Assembly (NCBI RefSeq): GCF_016741785.1
Contig: NZ_JAERRL010000009.1
Coordinates: forward strand, 163,876 to 227,875
Direction: 5' to 3'
Source of the DNA: Streptomyces sp. 7-21
GTDB lineage: Bacteria > Actinomycetota > Actinomycetes > Streptomycetales > Streptomycetaceae
Length of the DNA: 64,000 nt
In this document: in pieces, positions 9,001-17,882 of the stretch
Layout of the letters: the number at the start of each line of letters is the position of its first letter
Position numbering within the stretch: position 1 is the first letter of the stretch
Notes under the pieces: model-generated
Database searches by the model: none
What the model was told of the DNA's origin: nothing
The model's input: the letters and a program-made list of their open reading frames with translations, nothing else
Translations under genes and position numbers: made by a program

Positions 9001-9765
9001 ATGGCACGGACGCACGCGGCCGCCCCCGGGGCGCACTGGGAGACGCTCGGCCCGGGCGTGTGGCGCACCCGGCTGCCCGGCTGGGACGAGACGGTGGGCG
9101 CGGTCGCCGGAGCGCGCGGAGTATTGCTGGTGGACGCCGGGCCCTCGCTGCGCGCCGGGGCGCGGCTGCGGCGCGAGGTGCGCGAGGCCACCGGGCTGCC
9201 GGTGCGGCACGTGGCGCTGACCCATCCCCACTTCGACCACGTCCTGGGCGCGGGCGCCCTGCCCGGCGCCACCGTGTACGGCGCCGTCGGCCTGGCCGGG
9301 GCGCTGCGCGGCCCGGCGCGCGACCGGCTGCGGGACGACGCGGTGGCGCACGGGCTGGACGCCGCCCAGGCCGCGGCGGCCGCCGCCGCGCTGCCGGCGC
9401 CGGACCGGGAAGTCAGCGGGCGGATGACGCTGGACCTGGGCGGCGGACGCACCGTGCTGCTGGCCGCCGCGGGCCCCGGCCACACGGCGTCGGACCTCGC
9501 GGTGGCGGTGCGGTGCGGGCGGGTGGACGGCGGCCCGGAGCGCACGGTCGTGTTCTGCGGCGACCTGGTCGAGGAGTCGGGCGAGCCGCAGGCCGGCGAG
9601 GACGCGCACCCGGCGCTGTGGCCCGCCGCGCTCGACCGGCTGCTGGCGCTGGGCGGCCCGCACGCCCGCTACGTGCCGGGGCACGGCGCGGTGGTGGACG
9701 CGGCGTTCGTGCGGGCCCAGCGGGACGCCCTGGCGGCGCGGTTCGGCGTGGCCCGGGGTGGTTGA
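9001..9765 (+). CDS. MBL-fold metallo-hydrolase
   Basis: A 254-residue metallo-beta-lactamase-fold hydrolase. The metal-binding motif THPHFDH (about residues 75-81) fits HxHxDH. The remaining ligands appear as GPGHTASD, FCGDLVEESG and the C-terminal VPGHGAVVD. The pattern is closest to glyoxalase-II-like hydrolases, but the substrate cannot be told from sequence. It is followed after 9 bp by the DUF3097 gene on the same strand, and the first gene of this plus-strand run diverges from hrcA. Confidence 0.85.
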   Translation: MARTHAAAPGAHWETLGPGVWRTRLPGWDETVGAVAGARGVLLVDAGPSLRAGARLRREVREATGLPVRHVALTHPHFDHVLGAGALPGATVYGAVGLAGALRGPARDRLRDDAVAHGLDAAQAAAAAAALPAPDREVSGRMTLDLGGGRTVLLAAAGPGHTASDLAVAVRCGRVDGGPERTVVFCGDLVEESGEPQAGEDAHPALWPAALDRLLALGGPHARYVPGHGAVVDAAFVRAQRDALAARFGVARGG

Positions 9766-9774
9766 CTGAACGCC

Positions 9775-10635
9775 ATGCGCAGCAGACAGTACGGCCCCGA
9801 CCTGACGCCGCCGTGGAAGAGGCGGCGGCCTGTGCCCGAGGTGCCCGCCGAGCCGGGACTCGTCGTGGAGGACGCCGCTACCGGCTACTGCGGGGCCGTC
9901 GTGCGCTGCGAGAAGACGGCGCAGGGGCCCGTGGTCACCCTGGAGGACCGGTTCGGCAAGCACCGGGTCTTCCCGATGACGCCGGCCGGATTCCTGCTGG
10001 AGGGCAGGCCGGTCACGCTGGTGCGGCCGCGCCCCGCCGCCGGGCGCCCGTCCGGCCCGGCGCGCACCGCGTCGGGCTCCATCGCCGTGCCGGGCGCCCG
10101 CGCGCGGGTGGCGCGCGCGGGGCGCATCTACGTGGAGGGGCGGCACGACGCCGAGCTCGTCGAGAAGGTCTGGGGCGACGACCTGCGGATCGAGGGCGTC
10201 GTGGTGGAGTACCTGGAGGGCGTCGACGACCTGCCCGCGATCGTCCGCGAGTTCGGGCCCACCCCGCAGGCACGCCTGGGCGTGCTGCTGGACCACCTGG
10301 TGCCGGGGTCCAAGGAGTCGCGGATCGCGGCCGAGGCGCGCGCCGGGTACGAGAACGACGTGCTGATCGTGGGGCACCCGTTCGTCGACATCTGGGAGGC
10401 GGTCAAGCCCGCGGCCGTCGGCATCCCGGCCTGGCCCCGGGTGCCGCGCGGCCAGGACTGGAAGACGGGCGTGTGCCGGGCGCTGGGCTGGCCGGAGAAC
10501 ACGGCGGCGGCCTGGCGCCGGATCCTCGGCTCGGTGCGCGGCTACCGCGACCTCGAACCGGGGCTGCTGGGCCCGGTGGAGCACCTGATCGACCACGTCA
10601 CGGTCGGCGGCCCGGTGCCCGGCCCGCCCGCCTGA
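9775..10635 (+). CDS. DUF3097 family protein
   Basis: A 286-residue actinobacterial protein of the DUF3097 family, function unknown. The opening RSRQYGPDLTPPWKRRRPVP is a family signature. A small beta-rich N-terminal region (VVEDAATGYCGAVVR... TLEDRFGKHRVFPM) is followed by a segment that reads like a Toprim fold. That segment has IYVEGRHDAELVEKVWG with an invariant-looking Glu, then RLGVLLDHLVPGSKESR at about 50 residues' distance, recalling the DxD strand. The family is regularly next to hemW in streptomycetes, as here (50 bp apart). The Toprim resemblance is my inference from motif order. Confidence 0.85.
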   Translation: MRSRQYGPDLTPPWKRRRPVPEVPAEPGLVVEDAATGYCGAVVRCEKTAQGPVVTLEDRFGKHRVFPMTPAGFLLEGRPVTLVRPRPAAGRPSGPARTASGSIAVPGARARVARAGRIYVEGRHDAELVEKVWGDDLRIEGVVVEYLEGVDDLPAIVREFGPTPQARLGVLLDHLVPGSKESRIAAEARAGYENDVLIVGHPFVDIWEAVKPAAVGIPAWPRVPRGQDWKTGVCRALGWPENTAAAWRRILGSVRGYRDLEPGLLGPVEHLIDHVTVGGPVPGPPA

Positions 10636-10684
10636 GCCGCCCCGGGCCGGGCGGCGGCCCGCGCTCGGGGCGCGGCCTGGGACA

Positions 10685-11926
10685 ATGGCCCGCATGCCCG
10701 CACCCCCACCCGGCGGCGAGACCGTGCCCGAGGACGGCTCCCTGCCGCCGCACGCCCTGGCCGGGGCCGGCGACCGCCCCCTGGCGTTCTACCTGCACGT
10801 GCCGTACTGCGCGACGCGCTGCGGCTACTGCGATTTCAACACCTACACCGCCAGCGAGCTGCGCGGCAGCGGGGGCGCGCTGGCCTCGCGGGAGAACTAC
10901 GCCGGAGTGCTGGCCGAGGAGATCCGGCTGGCCAGGAAGGTGCTGGGGGACGACCCGCGCCCGGCCGCGACCGTCTTCGTCGGCGGCGGCACTCCCACGC
11001 TGCTGCCGCCCGCCAGCCTGGCGGCGATGCTGGACGCCGTGCGGCAGGAGTTCGGCCTCGCGCCGGACGCCGAGGTCACCACCGAGGCCAACCCCGAGTC
11101 GGTGACCCCGGCCTCGCTGGCCGCGCTCCGCGAGGCGGGCTTCACGCGGATCTCGTTCGGCATGCAGAGCGCCCGGCAGCACGTGCTGGACGCGCTGGAG
11201 CGGACACACACCCCCGGCCGCCCGGAGCGCTGCGTCGCCGACGCCAGGGCGGCGGGCTTCGCCCACGTCAACCTGGACCTGATCTACGGCGCGCCGGGCG
11301 AGAGCGACGACGACTGGCGCGCCTCGCTGCGGGCCGCCACCGGCGCCGGGCCCGACCACGTCTCCGCCTACTCGCTGATCGTCGAGGAGGGCACCCGCCT
11401 GGCCCAGCGGGTCCGCCGGGGCGAGGTCACGGTGGCCGACGACGACGTCCTCGCCGACCGCTACCTGATGGCCGAGGAGGAGCTGACCGCCGCCGGATAC
11501 GCCTGGTACGAGGTGTCCAACTGGGCGTCGGACCCCGGCGCCCGCTGCCGCCACAACGAGCTGTACTGGACCGGCGCCGACTGGTGGGGCGCGGGCCCGG
11601 GCGCGCACAGCCACGTCGGGGGCGTGCGGTGGTGGAACGTGCGGCACCCTGGCGCGTACGCGCAGGCGCTGGCCGAGGGCCGCTCCCCCGGCGCGGGCCG
11701 CGAGGTGCTGGCCGCCGAGGACCGCAGGGTGGAGCGGATCATGCTGGAGCTGCGGCTCGCCGAGGGCTGCCCGCTGGACCTGCTGCGCCCGGCCGGGCTC
11801 GCCGCCGCGCGCCGCGCCCGCGACGAGGGGCTGCTGCGGCCGGAGGAGTTCGCCGCGGGCCGCGCCGCCCTGACGCTGCGCGGGCGGCTGCTGGCGGACG
11901 CCGTCGTGCGGGACCTCGTCGACTGA
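10685..11926 (+). CDS. hemW: HemW, radical-SAM heme chaperone (formerly HemN-like)
   Basis: A 413-residue radical SAM protein. The [4Fe-4S] motif CATRCGYC (C-x3-C-x2-C) is near residue 40, followed by the VGGGTPTLLP glycine-rich SAM-binding strand and the HemN-type motif ISFGMQSA. HemW lacks coproporphyrinogen oxidase activity and delivers heme. The ATG at 10685 is the longest candidate; ATG 10694 is an alternative three codons in. The 3' end merges with a 13-bp tandem repeat that spans the stop codon. Confidence 0.94.
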   Translation: MARMPAPPPGGETVPEDGSLPPHALAGAGDRPLAFYLHVPYCATRCGYCDFNTYTASELRGSGGALASRENYAGVLAEEIRLARKVLGDDPRPAATVFVGGGTPTLLPPASLAAMLDAVRQEFGLAPDAEVTTEANPESVTPASLAALREAGFTRISFGMQSARQHVLDALERTHTPGRPERCVADARAAGFAHVNLDLIYGAPGESDDDWRASLRAATGAGPDHVSAYSLIVEEGTRLAQRVRRGEVTVADDDVLADRYLMAEEELTAAGYAWYEVSNWASDPGARCRHNELYWTGADWWGAGPGAHSHVGGVRWWNVRHPGAYAQALAEGRSPGAGREVLAAEDRRVERIMLELRLAEGCPLDLLRPAGLAAARRARDEGLLRPEEFAAGRAALTLRGRLLADAVVRDLVD

Positions 11927-11972
11927 CCTCGTCGGCTGGTCTCGTCGGCTGGTCTCGTCGGCCGGTCTCGTC
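11915..11972. repeat. 13-bp degenerate tandem repeat, four-plus copies, over the hemW stop codon
   Basis: The unit CTCGTCGGCTGGT repeats with a 13-bp period at 11915 (variant ending GACTGAC, which contains the TGA stop of hemW), 11928, 11941, 11954 (one change) and a partial copy at 11967. Two copies are identical. Like the repeat at the end of rnz, the unit is 13 bp and straddles a stop codon. Confidence 0.85.
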
Positions 11973-12018
11973 TGAGGTGCCTGCCCCGGCGGGACGGCGG
12001 GAACGGCGGCGGACCGGG

Positions 12019-13896
12019 TCAGGCGGCGGCGTACATCTCCTCGATCAGGTCGCGGTAGTGCTCCTCGACGACCGGCCGCTTGATCTTCAGGCTGGCGGTC
12101 AGCTCGCCGTGCTCCACGTCCAGGTCGCGCGGCAGCAGCCGGAACTGCTTGATCGTCTGCCACCGCTGGAGACTGGCGTTGAGGCGCGCCACGTAGCCCT
12201 CGATCAGCTCGCGGGTGCGCGGGTCGGCCACGACGTCGCCGTAGTCCTTGCCGCCCAGGCCCTGTTCCCTGGCCCAGTCCATGATGGCCTGCTCGTCGAG
12301 CGAGATCAGGGCCGTGCAGTACTTCCGGCCCGCGCCGATCACGACCATCGTCGAGGCGTAGGGGCAGACGGCCTTGAAACGCCCCTCGATGTCGGTGGGA
12401 GCCACATACTTGCCGTTGGAGGTCTTGAACAGGTCCTTCTTCCGGTCCGTGATCCGCAGGTAGCCGTCGTCGGACAGCTCGCCGATGTCGCCGGTGTAGA
12501 ACCAGCCGTCCGCGTCGAGGACCTTGGCGGTCTCCTCGGGCAGCCCGTGATAGCCGTCCATGATGCCCGGGCCGCGCAGCAGGATCTCCCCGTCGTCGGC
12601 GATCCGGACCTCCAGCCCGGGCAGGGCCTTGCCGACCGTGCCCGTCCGGTAGGTGTCGCGCAGGTTGACGAAGCTGGCGGCGGCCGACTCGGTGAGCCCG
12701 TAGCCCTCCAGCACGGGCACCCCCACCCCGGCGAAGAAGTAGCCGATGTCCTCGGTCAGCGCGGCGGAGCCGGAGACGCAGCCCTCCATCTGGCCGCCGA
12801 AGGCCTCGCGCAGCTTGCGGTAGACGAGCTTGTCGGCCAGCGCGTGCCGGGCCCGCAGCCCGGCCGGGACGGAGCGCTTGCCCGTGCGGCGGAAGTTCTC
12901 CTGCGAGACGCGGCCGTACTCCTTGGCGACCTCGGCGGCCCAGGTGAAGATGCGGTACTTCAGCGCGCCGCCCGCCTTCGCTTTCATCAGGGCGCCGTTG
13001 TATACCTTCTCGAAGATCCGCGGCACGCCGCACATGCGGGTGGGCCGCACCACCGGCAGGTTCTCGGTGATCTTGTCGATGCGGCCGTCGACCGCCATCA
13101 CGTGCCCGACCTTGATGTGCGCGGTCAGCAGCACCTTGCCGAAGACGTGCGCCAGCGGCAGCCACAGGTACTGCACGTCGTCCGGCCGCACCAGGTCGAT
13201 CTGCTCGATGGCGTAGGCCATGTACGACCAGGTGTCCTGCCGCAGCCGGACGCCCTTGGGGCGCCCGGTGGTGCCGGAGGTGTAGATCAGGGTGGCGAGC
13301 TGCTCGGGGCGGAGCGCGGCGACCGTGTCCCTGACGCGGTCGGGGTGCTTCTCCAGGTAGGCGGCGCCCCGTTCGGCGAGGTCGGCCAGGGTCAGCACCC
13401 AGCCCTCGGGGTCGTCCCCGGACGCTTCGACGCCCTCGGGGTCGATGACCACGACGTGCCGCAGGCCCGGCAGCTCGTCGCGGCGCTCGCGTACCTTGGC
13501 GAGCTGCCCGGCGTCCTCGGCGATGAGGACCTTGCTGTCCGAGTCGGCCAGGATGAACGCGGTCTCCTCGGCGTTGGTGGCCGGGTAGACCGTGGTGACG
13601 GCCGCGCCCGCGCACATGATGCCGAGGTCGGCGAGGATCCAGTCAACGCGCGTCGTGGAGGCGATGGCGACGCGCTCCTCCGGCCGCACGCCCAGGTCCA
13701 TCAGCCCGGCGGCGATCGCGAAGACGCGGTCGCCGGCCTCGCGCCAGGTGTAGGAGCGCCAGCTGTCCGGCCCGCCGTCCGCCGAGGCGACGGGGTAGCG
13801 GTAGGCCTCGGCGTCCCCCGTGGCCGCCACCCGGTCCAGGAACAGGTGCGCCATGGATGGCGGACGGTTCTGGATGGACTGCTGTGTCTCGCTCAC
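12019..13896 (-). CDS. Long-chain fatty-acid-CoA ligase (AMP-binding)
   Basis: A 625-residue ANL-superfamily enzyme that activates fatty acids via acyl-AMP. Motifs present: the P-loop YTSGTTGRPKGV, the GYGLTESAA adenine motif, the FYTGDIGE motif and ITDRKKDLFKTSNGKY with the conserved lysine region. I chose the GTG at 13894-13896 (SETQQSIQ follows) because GGAGG lies at 13903-13907, 6 bp upstream; an in-frame ATG at 13923 has no such site. It resembles the FadD15/long-chain AMP-dependent group of mycobacteria and streptomycetes. It stands alone between hemW (convergent) and lepA. Confidence 0.93.
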   Translation of the reverse strand: MSETQQSIQNRPPSMAHLFLDRVAATGDAEAYRYPVASADGGPDSWRSYTWREAGDRVFAIAAGLMDLGVRPEERVAIASTTRVDWILADLGIMCAGAAVTTVYPATNAEETAFILADSDSKVLIAEDAGQLAKVRERRDELPGLRHVVVIDPEGVEASGDDPEGWVLTLADLAERGAAYLEKHPDRVRDTVAALRPEQLATLIYTSGTTGRPKGVRLRQDTWSYMAYAIEQIDLVRPDDVQYLWLPLAHVFGKVLLTAHIKVGHVMAVDGRIDKITENLPVVRPTRMCGVPRIFEKVYNGALMKAKAGGALKYRIFTWAAEVAKEYGRVSQENFRRTGKRSVPAGLRARHALADKLVYRKLREAFGGQMEGCVSGSAALTEDIGYFFAGVGVPVLEGYGLTESAAASFVNLRDTYRTGTVGKALPGLEVRIADDGEILLRGPGIMDGYHGLPEETAKVLDADGWFYTGDIGELSDDGYLRITDRKKDLFKTSNGKYVAPTDIEGRFKAVCPYASTMVVIGAGRKYCTALISLDEQAIMDWAREQGLGGKDYGDVVADPRTRELIEGYVARLNASLQRWQTIKQFRLLPRDLDVEHGELTASLKIKRPVVEEHYRDLIEEMYAAA

Positions 13897-14067
13897 GACG
13901 TTCCTCCGGGTGCCGCGCCGCAACGGGGCCGACTCACGAGTAACTACGGGGTGGCGATCAGGTTAAAGGCCGAGTCCTCGTGCGTACAGGCCGGTAGGCA
14001 TACCTTTTCTTCCCCGGCTTTCCCCAGCTTTGCCCGACTTAGCCCGGATTCCACCGGTTCTCTCGGC

Positions 14068-14100
14068 GCGGGCGCCGCCACGAGCCGCGGCGGCGCCCGC
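14068..14100 (-). terminator. Stem-loop terminator after lepA
   Basis: A perfect 12-bp stem (GCGGGCGCCGCC at 14068-14079 with GGCGGCGCCCGC at 14089-14100) and a 9-nt loop lie 2 bp past the lepA stop. There is no U tract, as is common in streptomycetes. Confidence 0.75.
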
Positions 14101-14102
14101 GG

Positions 14103-15974
14103 TCACTTCCTTCCCTTGCCGTCCCTCTTTCCGTCGCCCCCGTCGGCATCCGAGGAGAGCGCGGCGATGAACGCCTCCTGGGGCACCTCCACGCGCCCCA
14201 CCATCTTCATGCGCTTCTTGCCTTCCTTCTGCTTCTCCAGCAGCTTCCGCTTCCGCGAGATGTCGCCGCCGTAGCACTTGGAGAGCACGTCCTTGCGCAT
14301 CGCCCGGACCGTCTCGCGCGCGATCACGCGCGAGCCGATGGCCGCCTGGATGGGCACCTCGAACTGCTGGCGCGGGATCAGCTCCCGCAGCCGCGAGGCC
14401 ATCTTCACGCCATAGGAGTACGCCTTGTCCTTGTGGACGATCGCTGAGAAGGCGTCGACCCGGTCGCCGTGCAGCAGGATGTCCACCTTGACCAGGGCGG
14501 CGGCCTGGTCCCCGGTGGGCTCGTAGTCGAGCGAGGCGTAGCCGCGGGTCTTGGACTTCAGGGCGTCGAAGAAGTCGAAGACGATCTCGGCCAGCGGCAG
14601 CGTGTACCGCAGCTCGACGCGGTCCTCGGACAGGTAGTCCATGCCCTGGAGCGAGCCGCGCCTGCTCTGGCACAGCTCCATGATCGCGCCGACGTACTCG
14701 CTGGGCGCGAGGAGCGTGGCCCGCACGACCGGCTCGCGGACCTCGGCGACCTTCCCGCTGGGGAACTCACTGGGGTTGGTGACGGTGTGCTCGGTGCCGT
14801 CCTCCATGGTCACCTGGTAGACGACGTTCGGCGCGGTGGCGATCAGCCCCAGGCCGAACTCGCGCTCCAGCCGCTCCCGGATCACCTCCAGGTGCAGCAG
14901 GCCGAGGAAGCCGACGCGGAAGCCGAAGCCGAGGGCGGCGGAGGTCTCCGGCTCGTAGACCAGCGCGGCGTCGTTGAGCTGGAGCTTGTCCAGGGCGTCG
15001 CGCAGCGCCGGGTAGTCGGAGCCGTCGATCGGGTACAGGCCGGAGAACACCATCGGCTTGGGGTCCTTGTAGCCGCCCAGCGGCTCGGTCGCGCCGGAGC
15101 GCTGGGTGGTGACCGTGTCGCCGACCTTCGACTGCCGGACGTCCTTCACGCCGGTGATCAGGTAGCCGACCTCGCCGACCGACAGGCCGTCGGCCGGGGT
15201 CATCTCCGGGGAGTTGACGCCGATCTCCAGCAGCTCGTGCGTGGCGCCCGTGGACATCATCGCGATCCGCTCGCGCTGGCCGAGCGTGCCGTCGACGACC
15301 TTCACGTAGGTCACCACGCCGCGGTAGGCGTCGTAGACCGAGTCGAAGATCATCGCGCGGGCGGGCGCATCGGCGTCGCCTTCCGGCGGCGGGACCTGCC
15401 GGATGACCTCGTCCAGCACCCGCTCGACGCCCTCGCCGGTCTTGGCGGAGACCCGCAGCACGTCGCCGGGGTCGCAGCCGATCAGACTGGCCAGCTCGGC
15501 CGCGAACTTGTCCGGCTGGGCGGCCGGGAGGTCGATCTTGTTGAGCACGGGGATGATCGTCAGGTCGTGCTCCATGGCCAGGTAGAGGTTGGCCAGCGTC
15601 TGGGCCTCGATGCCCTGGGCCGCGTCGACCAGCAGGATGCACCCCTCGCACGCCGCCAGGGAGCGGGAGACCTCGTAGGTGAAGTCGACGTGCCCAGGCG
15701 TGTCGATCATGTTCAGCACGTGCGCGACGCCGTCCGCCGCCCAGGGCATGCGGACGGCCTGTGACTTGATCGTGATGCCGCGCTCGCGTTCGATGTCCAT
15801 CCGGTCGAGGTACTGGGCACGCATCTGGCGCTGCTCGACCACCCCGGTCAGCTGGAGCATCCGGTCGGCCAGGGTGGACTTGCCGTGGTCAATGTGCGCG
15901 ATGATGCAGAAGTTGCGGATCAGGGCCGGGTCAGTGCGACTCGGCTCCGGCGCATTCGTGGTGATCGCGGGCAC
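14103..15974 (-). CDS. lepA: Elongation factor 4 (LepA)
   Basis: A 623-residue ribosomal back-translocase GTPase. The G1 motif [13 protein letters not shown], the switch motif [11 protein letters not shown]3 DTPGHVDF and G4 NKIDLP are all present. The protein ends with the LepA-specific C-terminal domain ([17 protein letters not shown]) and a lysine/glycine-rich tail. I chose GTG 15972-15974 ([20 protein letters not shown] follows) since the conserved sequence begins there; a longer open frame to 16265 crosses the rpsT promoter and start. Divergent from rpsT, the usual actinobacterial arrangement. Confidence 0.96.
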   Translation of the reverse strand: MPAITTNAPEPSRTDPALIRNFCIIAHIDHGKSTLADRMLQLTGVVEQRQMRAQYLDRMDIERERGITIKSQAVRMPWAADGVAHVLNMIDTPGHVDFTYEVSRSLAACEGCILLVDAAQGIEAQTLANLYLAMEHDLTIIPVLNKIDLPAAQPDKFAAELASLIGCDPGDVLRVSAKTGEGVERVLDEVIRQVPPPEGDADAPARAMIFDSVYDAYRGVVTYVKVVDGTLGQRERIAMMSTGATHELLEIGVNSPEMTPADGLSVGEVGYLITGVKDVRQSKVGDTVTTQRSGATEPLGGYKDPKPMVFSGLYPIDGSDYPALRDALDKLQLNDAALVYEPETSAALGFGFRVGFLGLLHLEVIRERLEREFGLGLIATAPNVVYQVTMEDGTEHTVTNPSEFPSGKVAEVREPVVRATLLAPSEYVGAIMELCQSRRGSLQGMDYLSEDRVELRYTLPLAEIVFDFFDALKSKTRGYASLDYEPTGDQAAALVKVDILLHGDRVDAFSAIVHKDKAYSYGVKMASRLRELIPRQQFEVPIQAAIGSRVIARETVRAMRKDVLSKCYGGDISRKRKLLEKQKEGKKRMKMVGRVEVPQEAFIAALSSDADGGDGKRDGKGRK

Positions 15975-16048
15975 GCGGGGTCCTGTCGGTGGATCGCTGG
16001 TGTCTCTCGGTCGCCTCCATGGTCCCATGCGCGGGTACGCCGTCCTGA

Positions 16049-16079
16049 TTGGGAGGCCGCGCCGGGCCGCTGGTAGGCT
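16049..16079 (+). promoter_or_regulatory. rpsT: Candidate rpsT promoter
   Basis: TTGGGA (16049-16054) and TAGGCT (16074-16079) are separated by 19 bp, a vegetative-sigma-like pair about 90 bp upstream of the rpsT start. The spacing is slightly long, so confidence is modest. Confidence 0.4.
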
Positions 16080-16170
16080 GGCCGACTGCGTCTGGTGCTG
16101 GCGTATCCAGGCAGCGATTCGACGCACGTTCCGACGTAAGTGACGTACTAGAGACCACAGAGGCTCATTC

Positions 16171-16437
16171 GTGGCGAACATCAAGTCCCAGATCAAGCGG
16201 ATCAAGACCAACGAGAAGGCCCGCCTGCGCAACCAGGCGGTCAAGTCCGAGGTGAAGACGGCCATCCGCCGGGTCCGCGAGGCCGCCGCGGCCGGTAACT
16301 ACGAGGAGGCCGAGGCCGCCCGCCGGATCGCCGCCCGCAAGCTGGACAAGGCCGTCAGCAAGGGTGTCCTCCACAAGAACAACGCGGCCAACAAGAAGTC
16401 GGCCCTCGCCGCCCGCGTCAACGCCCTCCAGAGCTGA
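16171..16437 (+). CDS. rpsT: 30S ribosomal protein S20
   Basis: An 88-residue S20. It begins with GTG ([20 protein letters not shown] follows) and ends [22 protein letters not shown], both strongly conserved. S20 binds 16S rRNA early in 30S assembly. It is monocistronic: a strong terminator follows 55 bp later and the gene diverges from lepA. Confidence 0.98.
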   Translation: MANIKSQIKRIKTNEKARLRNQAVKSEVKTAIRRVREAAAAGNYEEAEAARRIAARKLDKAVSKGVLHKNNAANKKSALAARVNALQS

Positions 16438-16492
16438 GAGCGATTCCCCCCGCCGCGACGTTCGCCACGCGTCCGAAGGCTTGAACCGCGCG

Positions 16493-16531
16493 AGGCCCCG
16501 GACCGCCTTTCCCCGGGCGGTCTGGGGCCTT
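16493..16531 (+). terminator. Intrinsic terminator after rpsT
   Basis: A long inverted repeat (AGGCCCCGGACCGCC at 16493-16507 and GGCGGTCTGGGGCCTT ending at 16531) forms a stem of about 15 bp with one G-U-type mismatch and a short loop. It sits between rpsT and the frameshifted membrane gene. Confidence 0.85.
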
Positions 16532-16558
16532 CGCGCTATGCCCGGTACTTTGGAGCGC

Positions 16559-17490
16559 ATGTCGACACCGGGGGGTCGTCGAACCCCTACGCTCAGCCAC
16601 CGCACCTGTCACGCCCCGCCGCGGGCAACCCCTACGCCGCCCCGCCGCAACCCCTGCCGGGAGCAGGCGGATACGGCGGCGGATTCGGGCCCCCTGTCCC
16701 GGCCCCGCCCGGGCCTCCCGCCAGCGGTGAGGGCGGCAAGCCCCGCCGGAAACCGGGCTGGCTGTGGGCCCTGGGCGGGGCCGTCGCCGCCTCGGCCGTC
16801 TGGGGCGGGACGCTGGCCGCCACCGGGCGGTTATGGCCCGAAAGCCCTGACCTGGCCGGGTACGCCTATCCCGACGGCATGTGCGAGGCCGCCGACACCG
16901 GGGCGTTCCAGGCGGACCTGGAGCCTGCTGAGGTCAGCGACTGGCCCCAGGAGCTGGGGTACCAGGACGAGGCCCTGGACTTCGGCTCCTGCACGGTATG
17001 GCTGCGGCCCATCGGCGGCCGCGACGCCAACTACGTCTACCTCACCTATGAGGCGACCTGGCACAAGAGCTCCGACACCGCCGACGAGTTCGGCCCGTCG
17101 CTGGTGGGCATGGAGCAGTACGGGGAAGACGACGAGGACAACGAGTACGCGAGCGAGAAGCTCACCGGGCTGGGCGACGAGTCATACCTCGTCTACCGGA
17201 CCGACGCCAGTACTGGTGCGCTGAACCAGGCGACGCTCGGGGTGCGCGAAGGCTGGTTCGAGTTCAGCCTGACGTGGTCCTCCTACCTCGATTCCGCTGA
17301 CTACGCCTCGCTGACGGACCAGGAGCATGTCGCCGAGCTGCTGCGCGAGGCCGCGGCGGCGACCCTGGCCAACCTCCGGGACGGCGGCACCGGCGACGCA
17401 GACACCGGAGAAGACGGCGAGAACCGGCAGGACGGCGAGGACGGGCCGGAGGGGGCGGACAGCCCGCCGTACGACGGCACCCGGGCCTGA
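16559..17490 (+). pseudogene. Pro-rich single-pass membrane protein with probable frameshift
   Basis: ATG 16559-16561 opens MSTPGG, after GGAG at 16552. The continuation in that frame is nonsense, but the +1-shifted frame reads SSNPYAQPPHL, NPYAAPPQP, a basic patch, a transmembrane helix (WLWALGGAVAASAVWGGT) and a conserved-looking extracellular domain of about 200 residues ending at 17490. The join falls exactly in a run of six G at 16570-16575; a seventh G would give MSTPGGSSNPYAQPP, the usual streptomycete architecture of Pro-rich cytosolic tail, one helix and an outer domain. In the downstream frame no ATG, GTG or TTG exists until ATG 16879, which lies past the helix. The gene is therefore either disrupted, phase-variable or affected by a sequencing error. 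Function unknown; the tail is Asp/Glu/Gly-rich. Confidence 0.75.
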
Positions 17491-17593
17491 CCGGCGGCGG
17501 GGCCGGGGGGCCGCGCGGGCGGCGCACCGGCCCCGGCCCGGGCCGACGCCCTGGCGGCCTGGGGCGCGCTGCGGGCGGCCGGGCCGGTACCGG

Positions 17594-17842
17594 CTACGGC
17601 TCGTGGCGTTCCACCCAGCCTTCGTAGGACTCGGCCAGGGCGGCCAGCTCCGCCGCGTCCGCCGCGGCTGCCTCCTGCGCTGAGAGGACCACGAGCCACT
17701 GCGCGTCCTCGGCGTCGTCCTCCCCCGCCAGCTCCTCGCGCAGCGGGCGCGGCTCCTCCGGCAGGCCGAGCCGCTCGGCCACCTCCGCCGCCACCTCCTC
17801 GGCGGCCTCCCGGTCCGGGAGCACCAGAATCAGATCGCTCAC
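17594..17842 (-). CDS. Small acidic conserved hypothetical protein
   Basis: An 82-residue, Ala/Glu-rich acidic protein beginning MSDLILVLPDREAAEEVAAEV and ending WVERHEP. It is predicted to be mainly helical, with no metal-binding or catalytic motif that I can see. It diverges from holA with only about 40 bp between start codons. The codon bias is typical of a real streptomycete gene and the start has a plausible context. Function unknown. Confidence 0.65.
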   Translation of the reverse strand: MSDLILVLPDREAAEEVAAEVAERLGLPEEPRPLREELAGEDDAEDAQWLVVLSAQEAAAADAAELAALAESYEGWVERHEP

Positions 17843-17882
17843 GCCGTCAGAGTGTCACAGCGGCGTGGGATGCTGGGCCGCG

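Noticed and set aside
10598..13615. 1005-codon minus-strand open frame
   Set aside because: It runs antisense to hemW and out of frame with the acyl-CoA ligase on the same strand; both genes are firmly identified by motifs.
16879..17490. Gene starting at ATG 16879 as a complete cytosolic protein
   Set aside because: The same frame carries a Pro-rich tail and a transmembrane helix upstream; starting here would cut these off. The frameshift explanation fits better.
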